Shown: positions 34,901 to 44,851 of the stretch, in pieces | Layout: the number at the start of each line of letters is the position of its first letter | How positions within the stretch are numbered: position 1 is the first letter of the stretch | Assembly (NCBI GenBank): GCA_019633425.1 | Contig: WSUB01000001.1 | Coordinates: 930,001-994,000 of the forward strand | Direction: 5' to 3' | From: Tulasnella sp. 424 | Lineage: Eukaryota > Basidiomycota > Agaricomycetes > Cantharellales > Tulasnellaceae | DNA: 64,000 nt | Program-made: the position numbers and the translations under genes | The notes under the pieces: model-generated | Told to the model about the DNA's origin: nothing | The model's input: only the letters and a program-made list of their open reading frames with translations | Databases searched by the model: none

Positions 34901-35886
34901 TTGATTCGTCGTGCCGGTCGACGAATTGGATGGTTGCAGATCACGGCGAATGAAGTAAAATTACGATAGATTAGCCTTTTGGTTTTTCCCCCCCCCCCCC
35001 CACCCGGTCCGGGGTTTGCAACGTGAAACACACCTGGATCTGTGCCCAAACTATTGAGCAGGGGTAAGACGTATTCTACAGCTTCATGAGGTGTGAGGTC
35101 AGGGAGGAAGTTTGGTAGTGAACGGGAAATAAAGAGGCTGTCGTCCATAAGAGATTGAGAGGACGAGGATGGAGGCGAGAGACGACGCGAGGGAACCCAA
35201 ATTGGTGAATGGAAGAGGGCCCCACATATGTAAGGGAGGAGAGTGTCAGTGTCAGCGGCGGAACGAATTAAGAACTGTATATGGCAGGCGGAAGGAGAAG
35301 AGACTTGCCGATGAAAGTTAGCCCTAGATCTGGCGAAGAGGTAAATCTTTTCGAGCGTCCCAAGTCCCTCATCGTCAAAGTACATGTCGTCTGCGATGAT
35401 GCCGCCGCTCATGTCGAGTTCCAACGTACCCCCTTGGCCGTTGCCGATGAACTCGTACTGATGACCTGCGCCTTGGTTGTCCATAGGGTCCCAAAGCTCA
35501 AGGACGGGGGTGTCCATATAATGTTGCATGCCTGCGGTCACTGCTTGCGGTCCAGATGATGATGGAGAGGAAGGGGGAGCATGGAATAGTGGGGGTGGGG
35601 GCAAGTCTACGTGGAACGGAGGAGATTGGGGTGGAGATGTAATATGGTGTGGCTGGGGCGGTTGTTCTGGTGGTGGAGAGGTGGGCGATGATGGTTGAGG
35701 ATCGGAGGAGGCGGCGGAGGTAGTCCTGGTTTTAATGACGACTGACGGCGACGTCGGCGGTATATTGGGAGTGGGTGGCCGGCGAAAGGGGAAGGCACCG
35801 GGGCAGAAAGGCCCTTGTCGCTGATCATCTTCGTCATCTTCGTCTGTACTTGTGCTGGTCCTACTGGAGCGGCGGGCGGTGATCAT
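28979..35886 (-). CDS. PPP4R1-like regulatory subunit of protein phosphatase 4 with a very long disordered insert
   Basis: HEAT-repeat scaffold that binds the PP4 catalytic subunit. Exons include 35035-35886, 34809-34870, 30761-34297 and 29729-30703, then smaller ones to the stop at 28979-28981; the total is roughly 2,000 residues. N-terminal HEAT-like part: LGTLEKIYLFARSRANFHRQ, LTPHEAVEYVLPLLNSLGTD joined to EESVREAFVSELVPTVWWF, then NCQLVDP. VFTPLFASLLLSPNNTISD and a third HEAT segment follow. About 900 Ser/Pro/Thr-rich residues come next, then clear HEAT repeats from YWVRREAAFALGALAKTVSL onward, NVRQSALFALPGILDRLP, LVRSALLEIMGEMIYCF and WRDREALATQFGELSALL. I chose the ATG at 35884-35886 (MITARRSSRTSTSTDEDDED); an in-frame ATG at 35980-35982 would add a hydrophobic leader that is unlikely for this protein. 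The intron at 34298-34808 is unusually long. Confidence 0.8.
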
Positions 35887-35982
35887 GTGTGAACTGTCGT
35901 CATGGGTTGAAGATGGCTGAACTTGTCCTGCGTTCACTGGCAAGAGGAAGAGAAGGACAGCGATCACGAATAAAGCAAGCAT

Positions 35983-37420
35983 GGCCGGGTCCGATGCATG
36001 AGGGGGGGTGGGGGGAGAAGACGAAATGTACAAGAATGGGGAGCAAGGGAGGAGAGAGAGGGAGAGAAGAGCGGTAAAGTCGGGTGGGTGTGTGAGTTTG
36101 GTCGAGTTAGTTGATGATGGGAGAGATGGATTGAGCGTACTGGTGTGAGTGAAATTCTTAATTGAAATGCTTTTGTTGGTCGTCCAGTACCACGCATTAA
36201 CCTCGAGAAGGTGGGGACGCTCCCGGCAACAATAAGACGTAGGCGGGAGGGCGTTGCGTGCGTGCGTGCTGTGAGGGAGGGACTGAGTAAGGCAGGCAAT
36301 ATGGAAGGGTCGGAAAAGAGGGGGGGATGTGAGTATGTGTGGCAGGGAAGAGAGGGGATGACGACACGACACAGTGCCGAGGATCTTGCAGCGCTCTCGA
36401 TGTTAATAAAAATGACCGTCGGGATCGTCTGCCAACGGAGAGGGGAAGGCGGCTTTTTTAAGACGATGCGTCGGTGAAGTTTTGGTGTTCCTGAAATGAA
36501 AGAGATTGACTACATTAGAAACAGAGTTTGTCTCATCAACCTGCCGCTCTTCCCTAATCACCTTTCGGCCTGTCAAAAATTCAACGACTTCCAAAACAGG
36601 AAAGTATGACGTAGTTTTGATCAAACAAATACTCCGATCTTCCCGGGCCATATCCCTTCCCACCTCCCACTTCTAAAAGCGACTCGTCTGTTGTTCAATG
36701 GCCCATGACGCGAAAAGGACTCGTCAGGCGCTGACGGCTCCGTGGTCGGACCGCTGGATGGGCACACCGGTCATAAACAAGGGCCGGCCATGTCAACGTT
36801 TCAAGGGTCGCGTGCGCGGCCGATCGCAAAACAATTAACTGACGTCATGGTTCTCAGTCCGTGCGCGCTTTGGTAATGGGGGTCAGCTCCCGAGCCGTGG
36901 GGATTAGCAGATTAGCCGGCCTGTGTTGCGTGACCCGGTCACATTATTTGTCTTGTCGTCACGCCGACGACCCTCTCCTGAGCAACACGGAGCCTTTGTT
37001 TTGCAATAGCCGACATTTTGCATAGAGAATGGGATTGTTAGAGGACAATGCCAAAACCTGAGGGAATTTCTCACACTCAGTATGTTGGGCTAATGGATGT
37101 TGGAAGTCACCCCGTTGACATGCACAAGACCAAAGCTATATCAACCAGCGGCTCTTTTTTTGTCCTCTCAACACACACCCAACGACCGCCCTCACTCATC
37201 TCTCTCTATCTCTCCTTTATATATTACACCTCTTAATCTCACCTTCTGTCCTTAACTCTCTTCCTCGTCTGGCACGACTCTTTCTATTTTTTCACGACTC
37301 TATTCTTCTAATACCTCCATTTCTCCGCGCGCGCTTCGAATCGACGCTATTCCTAAACAACCTTGCAACCGGCACAAGAGTCTTCCTGCAACCACCACCA
37401 CCACCACCCACGTTCAAAGT
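35983..37420. other. Divergent promoter region, PPP4R1-like and MARVEL-like genes
   Basis: About 1.4 kb without a gene. It contains simple repeats (GCGTGCGTGCGTGC near 36257, GA-rich sequence near 36050) and a long pyrimidine-rich leader before 37421, with a CCA-triplet run at about 37391-37410 just ahead of the ATG. Confidence 0.5.
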
Positions 37421-38873
37421 ATGGCCTTTGAAACCACCATGTTGCGCCGTGTGCTCCCGCTCGCAGTCATCTTGTTCAACTTCATCCTCGCCATCATCGC
37501 TATCGTCGATCTTGCCCGAGGGTTCGCTTTCGACTCTTATGGTACGCTCGGACCCCTAACCTATCACACCCTGACTTTCCGAGCTAAAACCTTTTTTTTT
37601 CAGTCGCTGCGTCTTCTCTGCTTTGCGTTACATCTGTCTTGACTATGATATCTCTCTCTTTAATGTGAGCGCTCGACTCTACGGTCGCCCTCTCCTCGTA
37701 CTGATCACCTCACCACAACGCAGCACATTCCTTAACTTTCAACAACCCGACTGGATGCCATACGCGTATCTCTTCGAACTCTGCTGGGCTAGCATTCTTT
37801 GTCTCTTCCAATTCAGTAAGTCGGCGCGAAACAAATACGACAAATTCAAACGTGGTCTTCTTTGGTTGCTATGATAACTGACATACGCCATTACCTTCTC
37901 CCCCGCCAATAATGAAATTGTATTACAGTCTCCGCGGTCGTCATGTCCAGCGAGCCAGTGACCGGCTTTTGCCAATCCGGCGAAGGCTTCACTGTTAAGG
38001 GACACAACATCTGCCCCACTCACCAGGCAACGTTGGCCTTTGCTTGGACATCGTGGTTGCTCCGTAAGTCCACCCACCAATCAATAGGCGTCATCTCCGA
38101 TATCCACAACTCACTTCCCCTCTCACACAGTCCTCACGGAGCTCATCCTCATCATCTACACCATCTTCACCGTCAGCCGGACCTACGGGCTCACCTTCCG
38201 CGCCGTCCTCACCACCACAACCGAGGACCTCGACAACAACCCGATCCCGCTTCGCCATAACATCACTTTTGACATGGAGAAGTCCCTCCCGCGCGCACCT
38301 TCCCAATCCTCCTCCTTCAGCGGTTCCTCCACCGGCAGCGGTCGCCGCAAGCACCGCCCCCCACCACTCGATTTGGCCAAGGTCTCCAACACCTCTCTGC
38401 CCATCTACCACTCCTACGCGAAAGCCGAAAAAGCCAAGGCTCGCGGAACCGGAGCGGCTGATCGTCAGAGGTCCGAAGCCCAGAGACCAAGTCGACACCA
38501 GATCATGGCCCAAGTCGCCGCGGACTCTGATCAGCATCCTTACGCCGCCCCTACCCGCGCTTCAGGACTTCAACGCACCCCTTCCAACGCGTCGAACAAC
38601 TCCATCATGTCCAATTGGACCGCTCCAGCGGAATGGGAGGTCGCTGACCCACCTGCCGATGCAGGCTCGCGATCGCAAAGCCGACTCAAGGGCTTCTTGG
38701 CAGGAAAGAAATTGCCTTCCCTCCCCGGAGCAGCCATGACGAACTACCCGTCGAGGAGCAGGAACGGTGGGGTGGTTGATCGGCCCGACCCGAGGGACCG
38801 CCGACCGGTCCAGTTGGGCGAGCTTCAAGCCGAAGGAGGATTTTGGGTCTCCAGGACCTCCGGGCAATTTTGA
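37421..38873 (+). CDS. MARVEL-domain-like four-helix membrane protein with long C-terminal tail
   Basis: The protein begins MAFETTMLRRVLPLAVILFN with the first helix continuing FILAIIAIVDLARGF. The spliced second exon encodes a second helix (VAASSLLCVTSVLTMISLSL). The third is YAYLFELCWASILCLFQFIS; a loop with two cysteines follows (TGFCQSGEGF and NICPTHQ), and the fourth helix is SWLLLLTELILIIYTIFTVS. Short introns interrupt each helix region, and the joins restore the frame. The soluble tail of about 220 residues is Ser/Pro-rich with RRKHRPPPLDL and ends GGFWVSRTSGQF. This is the fungal MARVEL layout, a family often tied to membrane apposition and eisosome-like sites. The exact role is unknown. 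Confidence 0.72.
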
Positions 38874-39620
38874 AGCGTGATGCAGTTTTTTTTTGGTTTT
38901 TTAAGATGTTGGTGTACGATGAAGATGACGAACTCGTTGAAGAGGACACCGCGACTTGTGCGCGACCCTTGGAGACTCAAAGTATCAAGAGCAGCCTGGG
39001 GCCCTAGCTCGAATCCTAGGGCTGGGCCCACTACCATCAAAAGAAGAACCGACATAACGAGGGCATTCCGTTAAACTTGCTCCTCGCTTTTTGCCCTATA
39101 CCACCCTTCGGAAACTGTACAGGACGACTTCGGTCTGTACGGGAAATACCCTTCCCCTTTCAGCACACACAACTCCCGCAGTATCTTTCTGTATCCTTAG
39201 TCTACTCCGCTATCTCCTAGTTATCCAATCCCCAAGTTAAATTTCACCTCCCCTTTCTGTGTAACGTGTTGTAACGAAAAAAATTCTCGGTTTCTCTTTG
39301 TTGTTAGTCGGACTTTTCTCTTTTTTTTTTTTGAATGGCATTTAGTTGGGTTTTTGCGAAGTTATCAAAAGTTATATCACGACGAGACCCTAAACTTGGT
39401 ATATTCTTTTTGGTTGTTGGTAATAGTGAGAACAGAGAGTGTGTTTTGTTGGGACAGGACATAGGGAAAAAGAGAGAAAGAACCTGGAGCACACAAAGGG
39501 GGGGAGGATGAACATATAATTTTGCCCTTAATTTTCCGGTAGTCCGCGAACCCGAAGACGAGAACGAGATACCCGATTGTTTAATGCGTTGGGCGTACCG
39601 CTTCGATCGGTGACATGTTC
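38874..39620. other. Convergent 3' intergenic region
   Basis: A T/A-rich stretch between two stop codons with poly-T runs near 38885 and 39323. It should contain both polyadenylation regions. No gene is seen. Confidence 0.5.
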
Positions 39621-41520
39621 TTATGATGCCGTCGACGTCGTCTCCTCAGTCTTTTCAACCATCTTCATCCAATCGGTGCTTGCTCTCCTTTCAAGCGGTA
39701 TAATTCCCTCGGCATTGTCGCCCAAAACCAACGTGGTGCTGCCAAACCCATTGAGCCCAGGGCTTGTTGGGTCGTCGTCTTCAGGTCTTGGGGTCGTAGG
39801 TTCAAGGAGAGCTTCCAGGGTTCGCTCCGACCATTTCGTTAGGGGTCGGCCTTTGTTATCGAGTGCGGGGGAGAAAGCGTTTTCTTGACCGGCGGCAAAT
39901 TCTTGGAGACTAAGGAGAAGGGGGATGTCAATGGCATCGAACGAGGAGTTACGGATCACCGTCACGTACCTCGCGTTAGTCTTAGCTCGTGCTTCCTCCG
40001 ACACGCACGAGAAGCTCCATGCGTTTGCGGGGTCCCGTCCTTCGATGCTAATCCCTTTGATCTTGACCAACTTCTCTAACGCGGGTTTGAGCACTGCAGC
40101 CTCTTCTGGAGCCGTTTTAGGAGGGTTCGTCGTGGAAAGGGTACCACTTCGAGAACGCGCTCCCGCCGAAGGGTCGTTTGGATCTTCTGGTTCGACGGTG
40201 TGCAGGAATTCGAGGTACGTTGGATTCACGTAGCGAGAAGCAAAGTGCTTTGGGTATTGAATAGAATCGGCTGCACCTGTATTGCGTTACGGGGTTCACA
40301 TTCAGCGGCTCCGAGTTTACGCAATTCAGGAAACGAAAACCCCGCACCTGGAACGACTTTGAGCCGAGCACCTCTCCCATCGTTTGCGCCCTTGAGCCTG
40401 CCTACAAGATGCTCGGCTATCGTAATAGGGTAAACGGCGTGCGCATCACCCTAGCAGTGAGAGATGAGCATTGTGCTTCCACCTGAAAGGGAAATTCGAA
40501 AAGACTACACGCACATGTTGAATCAGAACAGGTTGCCTGATTTCTGCCAATTCCGCATCGGATAGCACCGGTTGTGAAAATGCGTTGCCGACGTCGAACA
40601 TCCTGGCACGCCTGTCAAGACCGAAGGTTAGGGAAGTGTTTCGTGATAGGCGCCGGTTCGGGGAGGGCCGTCAGAAGGCCCTTGAGAGCTCCCCGCGTTT
40701 CAGAATTGAATTCCAAAACCTTTCAACTTACTTGTTTGGAGGAATATTTTGCAGCCAGTATGCGACGGCCTCGTCTTTCTCTTCGACGGTGCCAGAAGAA
40801 TTCTCGCCAAATGCGTAGACGAGCATCCCTGCGATGGCATCGTCCAATTCACCTTGAGACGTAGCGTATCCCCACATCTGGAAAACATCCCTAAACCATT
40901 GCATTTCCCTTCAAATCAAACGGCACGCCGGAGAGAACCGAAATCACATTCCATGGGGAGTAGTGCGGCATTGATCAGCGGAACCGAAAAGGCACAAAGG
41001 GTAACAGAGGTCAAAACTTACTCCTCGGGACCACCCACGCCGCAGAAGAACAGGCTCAATACCCTCTCAGACCAAAGTTGAGCAAGTCTGAGGGCGATCT
41101 GTTCGGAGATGCCTTGAGCTGCAAAGACGTGGAAGGGGATGTTGCCCCGGACGCCCAGTTTCTCGAGGGCGACAATGATCGCCGCAGCTTCAACGTAGGC
41201 GTCTTTTCGGCCATCGGTCGGGTTGATAGTCTGCCCGCATGAGAGTTGGTCGAACGCGATCATGTTGAATTTCCCTAGATATCGTAATTCAGTGGCGCCA
41301 GAATCAGTCATGACACGTCCTCTAGGTGTTGCCCCGCCCCTCTAGCCCTTAACCAAAACTGACCTGCGAACCGCTCATCCTCGAGTTGAGGTGCTAAAAA
41401 GTCGACGGGAAAGAACACGCCATGAAGTAAAAGGATTGTAGATTTCGAAGGGTTGAATTTGCTGAAGTTGGAGCGGTAATATAATGAGATATTGGAGCCT
41501 TCAAGGGTAACGTGCGGCAT
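39621..41520 (-). CDS. Alpha/beta-hydrolase fold protein, possibly non-catalytic
   Basis: It starts at 41520 (MPHVTLEGSNISLYYRSNFS). Fold marks are STILLLHGVFFPVDFLAPQL (strand 3 and oxyanion HG), KFNMIAFDQLSCGQT (strand 4), and FHVFAAQGISEQIALRLAQL where the nucleophile elbow should be. RVLSLFFCGVGGPEE follows, and late in the protein IRQPVLIQHGDAHAVYP (position of the catalytic acid). In the elbow the expected G-x-S-x-G reads A-A-Q-G-I, with Gln at the serine position. The C-terminal part (LEKLVKIKGISIEGRDPANA, ENAFSPALDNKGRPLTKW) is an added region ending KTEETTSTAS at 39621. About six exons. Substrate unknown. Confidence 0.72.
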
Positions 41521-42600
41521 TTTTGCAGGGATTGGGGACGCGACAAAAGGTTGTTCGTGGTATGGAAGGGGAGGCGGCAGGAGGGGAGGTCGTGGAAGAG
41601 AGAAAAATGCGGTGCGTCTGAAACGTGCGGCAGACTAAGTAGTGCGCCCAACAGGAAGCTGGGTGATGATCAACGAGAAAATCTCCCAGAAAATCGCCTT
41701 TTAATCCGCTACACCTTCGAGACTCAAGAACCTCGACCGAACCATCAGGATGCCATAACGTTAACGCAACACACAATCGGAATTCTATGTCTTGCTTTGC
41801 GAAAATCCGATTCAGGGAAGAATACATTTTTCTGGCAAGTCCTTTAGGCTGGTGAGGAAGGCGGAGGTCGGGGGTTGATCGAACCAGGCAACAAAGGGTT
41901 CGGTCCTTCGAGCCTCCATCCGGCACCGAGTACCGAGCACGGCTCGCCTCGACCAGGGTGAGCAGTTGATGGTGGCTACTGATCGTCTTCCTGGACCCAC
42001 GCTCTGAATTGTCACGACAACCGAGAGGGTCTGGTTTGCAGCGTCCAGCAAGCCTCGGGCAGTGGCGATGCAGTTTCTGGCGCTAAGATATCGATAAGCT
42101 CGGCAACACGAGGCTCCAGTAAAGCCCCTCCTAATCTCGACCTGGTGCTGGTACTTCGGTGGATAAACTCCACTTTCGGTCACAATGCCCACAGACTTTG
42201 GTGGCTCAAATTACGGTACCCTTTTATTCCTCAGCATGGGATAGTTACAATCTAGAACCCTCCACTGCAAATTATCCCTTCAACGCCGCAATTTCTTCCT
42301 TTCGCAATTTGGGCGGAGACCTCCGCACTGGTTATTGAGTCTCCATAGGCAGCTAGTGCCATCAAGACTTAAGAGCATATTGGGACCATGAATGGTATTA
42401 AGGCTACAGAGGGATCATCAAAGAAAGGGTATTACAGCAAATAGGGGCACAAACAGAGATCAAGACAGCGAGCGTGGGTGATATATGAGTCGACGTTGAA
42501 GATCAAATAGGGAAGGAAAGGACTAGAAGCAAATGTCACTGTTGATATGTATGTGAACGAACTGCCAGGGTACGATGTAGACTAAGCTCGTTATCTTTAG
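41521..42600. other. Intergenic stretch upstream of the hydrolase gene
   Basis: No supportable gene. Minus-strand open frames near 41501-41926 and 41812-42192 have no recognised motif and overlap each other in different frames. The promoter of the hydrolase should lie in the first few hundred bases above 41520. Confidence 0.4.
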
Positions 42601-43501
42601 AGGGCTTCACGGGCACGACGAATCTCTCTCCTGGTAGCTGCCTGAGCTCGAGGAGGAGGTCGAGTGAACCTGCCCTGGGCCACTTGGGGTGAAACAGGCG
42701 AGCGGGCCTTGTCAAACTTGTATAGCGAGATGGAGGCGCGACGGTGCTCGACGAGCATTCAGGAACAGGCCCTCGTTATCCGGAATCAGGGTAGAGACGA
42801 ATAGTTTTGAGCGGCTTTTGCTAGAGCTTGGGCGTGGGGAAGAACCTAGAGCAAACTGGCTTGCAAGGTGCCTGTTTACCGAAGCGAGGTGAGTGGCTTT
42901 CCAGATATGTGCACCCATACCTAAAAGAAGACTGGCTTCTTACTAGACCGAGAGCTTGAAGACCGACGGAAAGCGAGTTGAGCTTGCGAATACTAACGCC
43001 ACTATGAACTAAAGATAAAAGTGAGCTAGAGTACAGTAACCATGTTCGTTAAGCACACACAGAGCACGCCGCGGCCGGTTTTCCCTTGCATGAAAGGGGA
43101 AAAACTAGGGATGCAGAGTCGAGAGTGCTTGTAACTACGATCCAGCGCAGTTTGAGGAGGACTTGGTACAAGTTGGCGTACGAACCGCCGACGAAGTTCG
43201 CCGGAATGAGGGAAACCACAACAAGATAGATGTGTACCTCCAAATCCTACGCCAAGAGGGTCGGTCAACGGGTCTCAAGCCGAAGCGCGAGGGTCCACAT
43301 ACTAGAATAAATGGGAACCGTAACCAGTACGCCGGCCATCGCCGAGCCAGACAACTGAAACCCACTACACGACACTAACACTAACAACCTCCCGTACTTT
43401 CCTTGCCACCTCCTTTTCCATCTATGCTCCACCCGCACTTCTCGAGCCAGAGGAAGATATTCGTGGCCCTCATAGTTAAAAACACCGCAGTTGGTCATCA
43501 A
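42601..43501 (-). pseudogene. Possible decayed multi-pass membrane protein gene
   Basis: Several minus-strand fragments look like coding remnants. At 43265-43501 there is HEYLPLAREVRVEHRWKRRW followed by the hydrophobic LLVLVSCSGFQLSGSAMAGV, which weakly recalls fungal DUF6533 proteins. At 43049-43243 there is a hydrophobic HIYLVVVSLIPANFVGGSYA. At about 42601-42760 there is a Pro/Arg-rich tail RFTRPPPRAQAATRREIRRA ending at a stop. The fragments lie in different frames and I could not join them with acceptable introns. It may be a broken gene or a poorly spliced real one. Confidence 0.25.
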
Positions 43502-44079
43502 GGGCTAAACCACTGAGAAGTCCAGTAGCCACGGATGAAGTATCGATGATCGAAGGTGTAGCGATGAAAGGGCGGTTGATAGTGGAGAGAGTCGTGGCGG
43601 AGTGAGTCATGTGTATTATTTGAGAAGTAAATAGATATTAATTTAAACGCGAAGTAGCTGGATGCAGTGGGAGGTGAGCTGGAGGCCTTGCTGAGAAGGG
43701 GATGGAAGGTGAGAGTCAGGAAAATGGCTCTTGCGATGGCTTAAGTACAGCGAATGCCATGGGACAAATTCACTGAGCTCGCGAACGCGACCATATGTCC
43801 GGTTTGAGACGTTGTGGCGTTTTGCGTGACGTTAGACAAATGAACTGAACGCAGAGTTACAGCCCTCCGCGACAAGACAGGACAATTTGTTCCCTGACCG
43901 AAGCCCAAGTGACCGCGCCGCATCTGTTCACTCGGAAGCACAGAGATGTGCACTGGGCTGGTGTGGAATGCGGGCAGAGTGTATAGGGTGGGCGAAGCTC
44001 GCGTAGTAGGAGTGTTTATGGAGGCAATCGCATCGGGGTGTCGTCAAGGAACCCGTTCATCGACCGCTCGAGATATCCC
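43502..44079. other. Intergenic stretch
   Basis: No gene, RNA or repeat recognised between the possible membrane-protein remnant and the left direct repeat. Confidence 0.4.
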
Positions 44080-44612
44080 ACCTGAATGCCAGGAGAAAAC
44101 GGGAGACCTATTTAGAGCTTTGGCCAAGGAATTGCTCAGGATGCAACTAACCAGTTGAAATAACTTTTATATCCAATCGAGGTTCGTATTTGAAACGTCA
44201 AGCGGCGACGCTTCAGCGCGTATTACATTGTGGGGGCTCAACATGGGTTTGAACGAGGATTCGATGGCTTAAAATAACTTTATTCCTCGGAAGTGAGCTC
44301 TCGTCAGCATAGGTATCGAAAGGTAATTGCCTTTTGGGGCTATCTAAGAGCTATACATGGACAAGAAGGGCGTGTCGGCCTTGTTGAAGGAAACTCGACG
44401 ATGGTTGGTTGACCGTCTCTCCAGCCCAAATACCAAATAGGTTGGTTGTGATAGTCCGAGCAACCGCGAAGTTTCAGAGCCCGGGGACAATGAGGCCCAG
44501 CCTCCGTTTAACTGTGATTGCCGTTGTCGCGTGTTGGGTTGTTGCTGGGCGGGAGTACAAAGCACGAATGGGCGCTGACTAAGCGAAGTCCCCTGATGGA
44601 TCCACACGGCTT
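44080..44612 (+). repeat. Direct repeat R, left copy
   Basis: It runs from CCTGAATGCCAGGAGAAAAC to CCCTGATGGATCCACACGGC and TT. Long stretches match the right copy, for example CAAGCGGCGACGCTTCAGCG and GGCTATCTAAGAGCTATA. It lies directly beyond the 3' flank of bestrophin copy 4. No coding capacity and no known transposon signature. Confidence 0.8.
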
Positions 44613-44851
44613 ATGTGCTGATAGTAATGCACTGTCTCAATGATCCTCAGTGTCTCGCTGAAGATGCTTGCAGTGAATGAGAAAGTTGTCGCCAGCAATA
44701 CGACAGGGTTACGACGAGCGACCGCAAACGCAGGTTAGGGGAAGGCCCATATATGTAATGTCTGAGTGAAGTATGCAACATGCGAGCATTTCATGAAAGA
44801 AATGATGGCTTATGGAAAGCCCGTTTCAGAAGGTAGCAACCGCTCGAGTCC

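Noticed and set aside
35887..36372. Longer N-terminus of the PPP4R1-like protein from ATGs at 35982 or 36372
   Set aside because: These add a hydrophobic leader or a low-complexity segment that do not fit a cytosolic/nuclear phosphatase scaffold; the region is probably 5' untranslated sequence.
41501..42192. Minus-strand open frames upstream of the hydrolase
   Set aside because: They overlap in different frames, show no motif, and no splicing joins them into a plausible protein.
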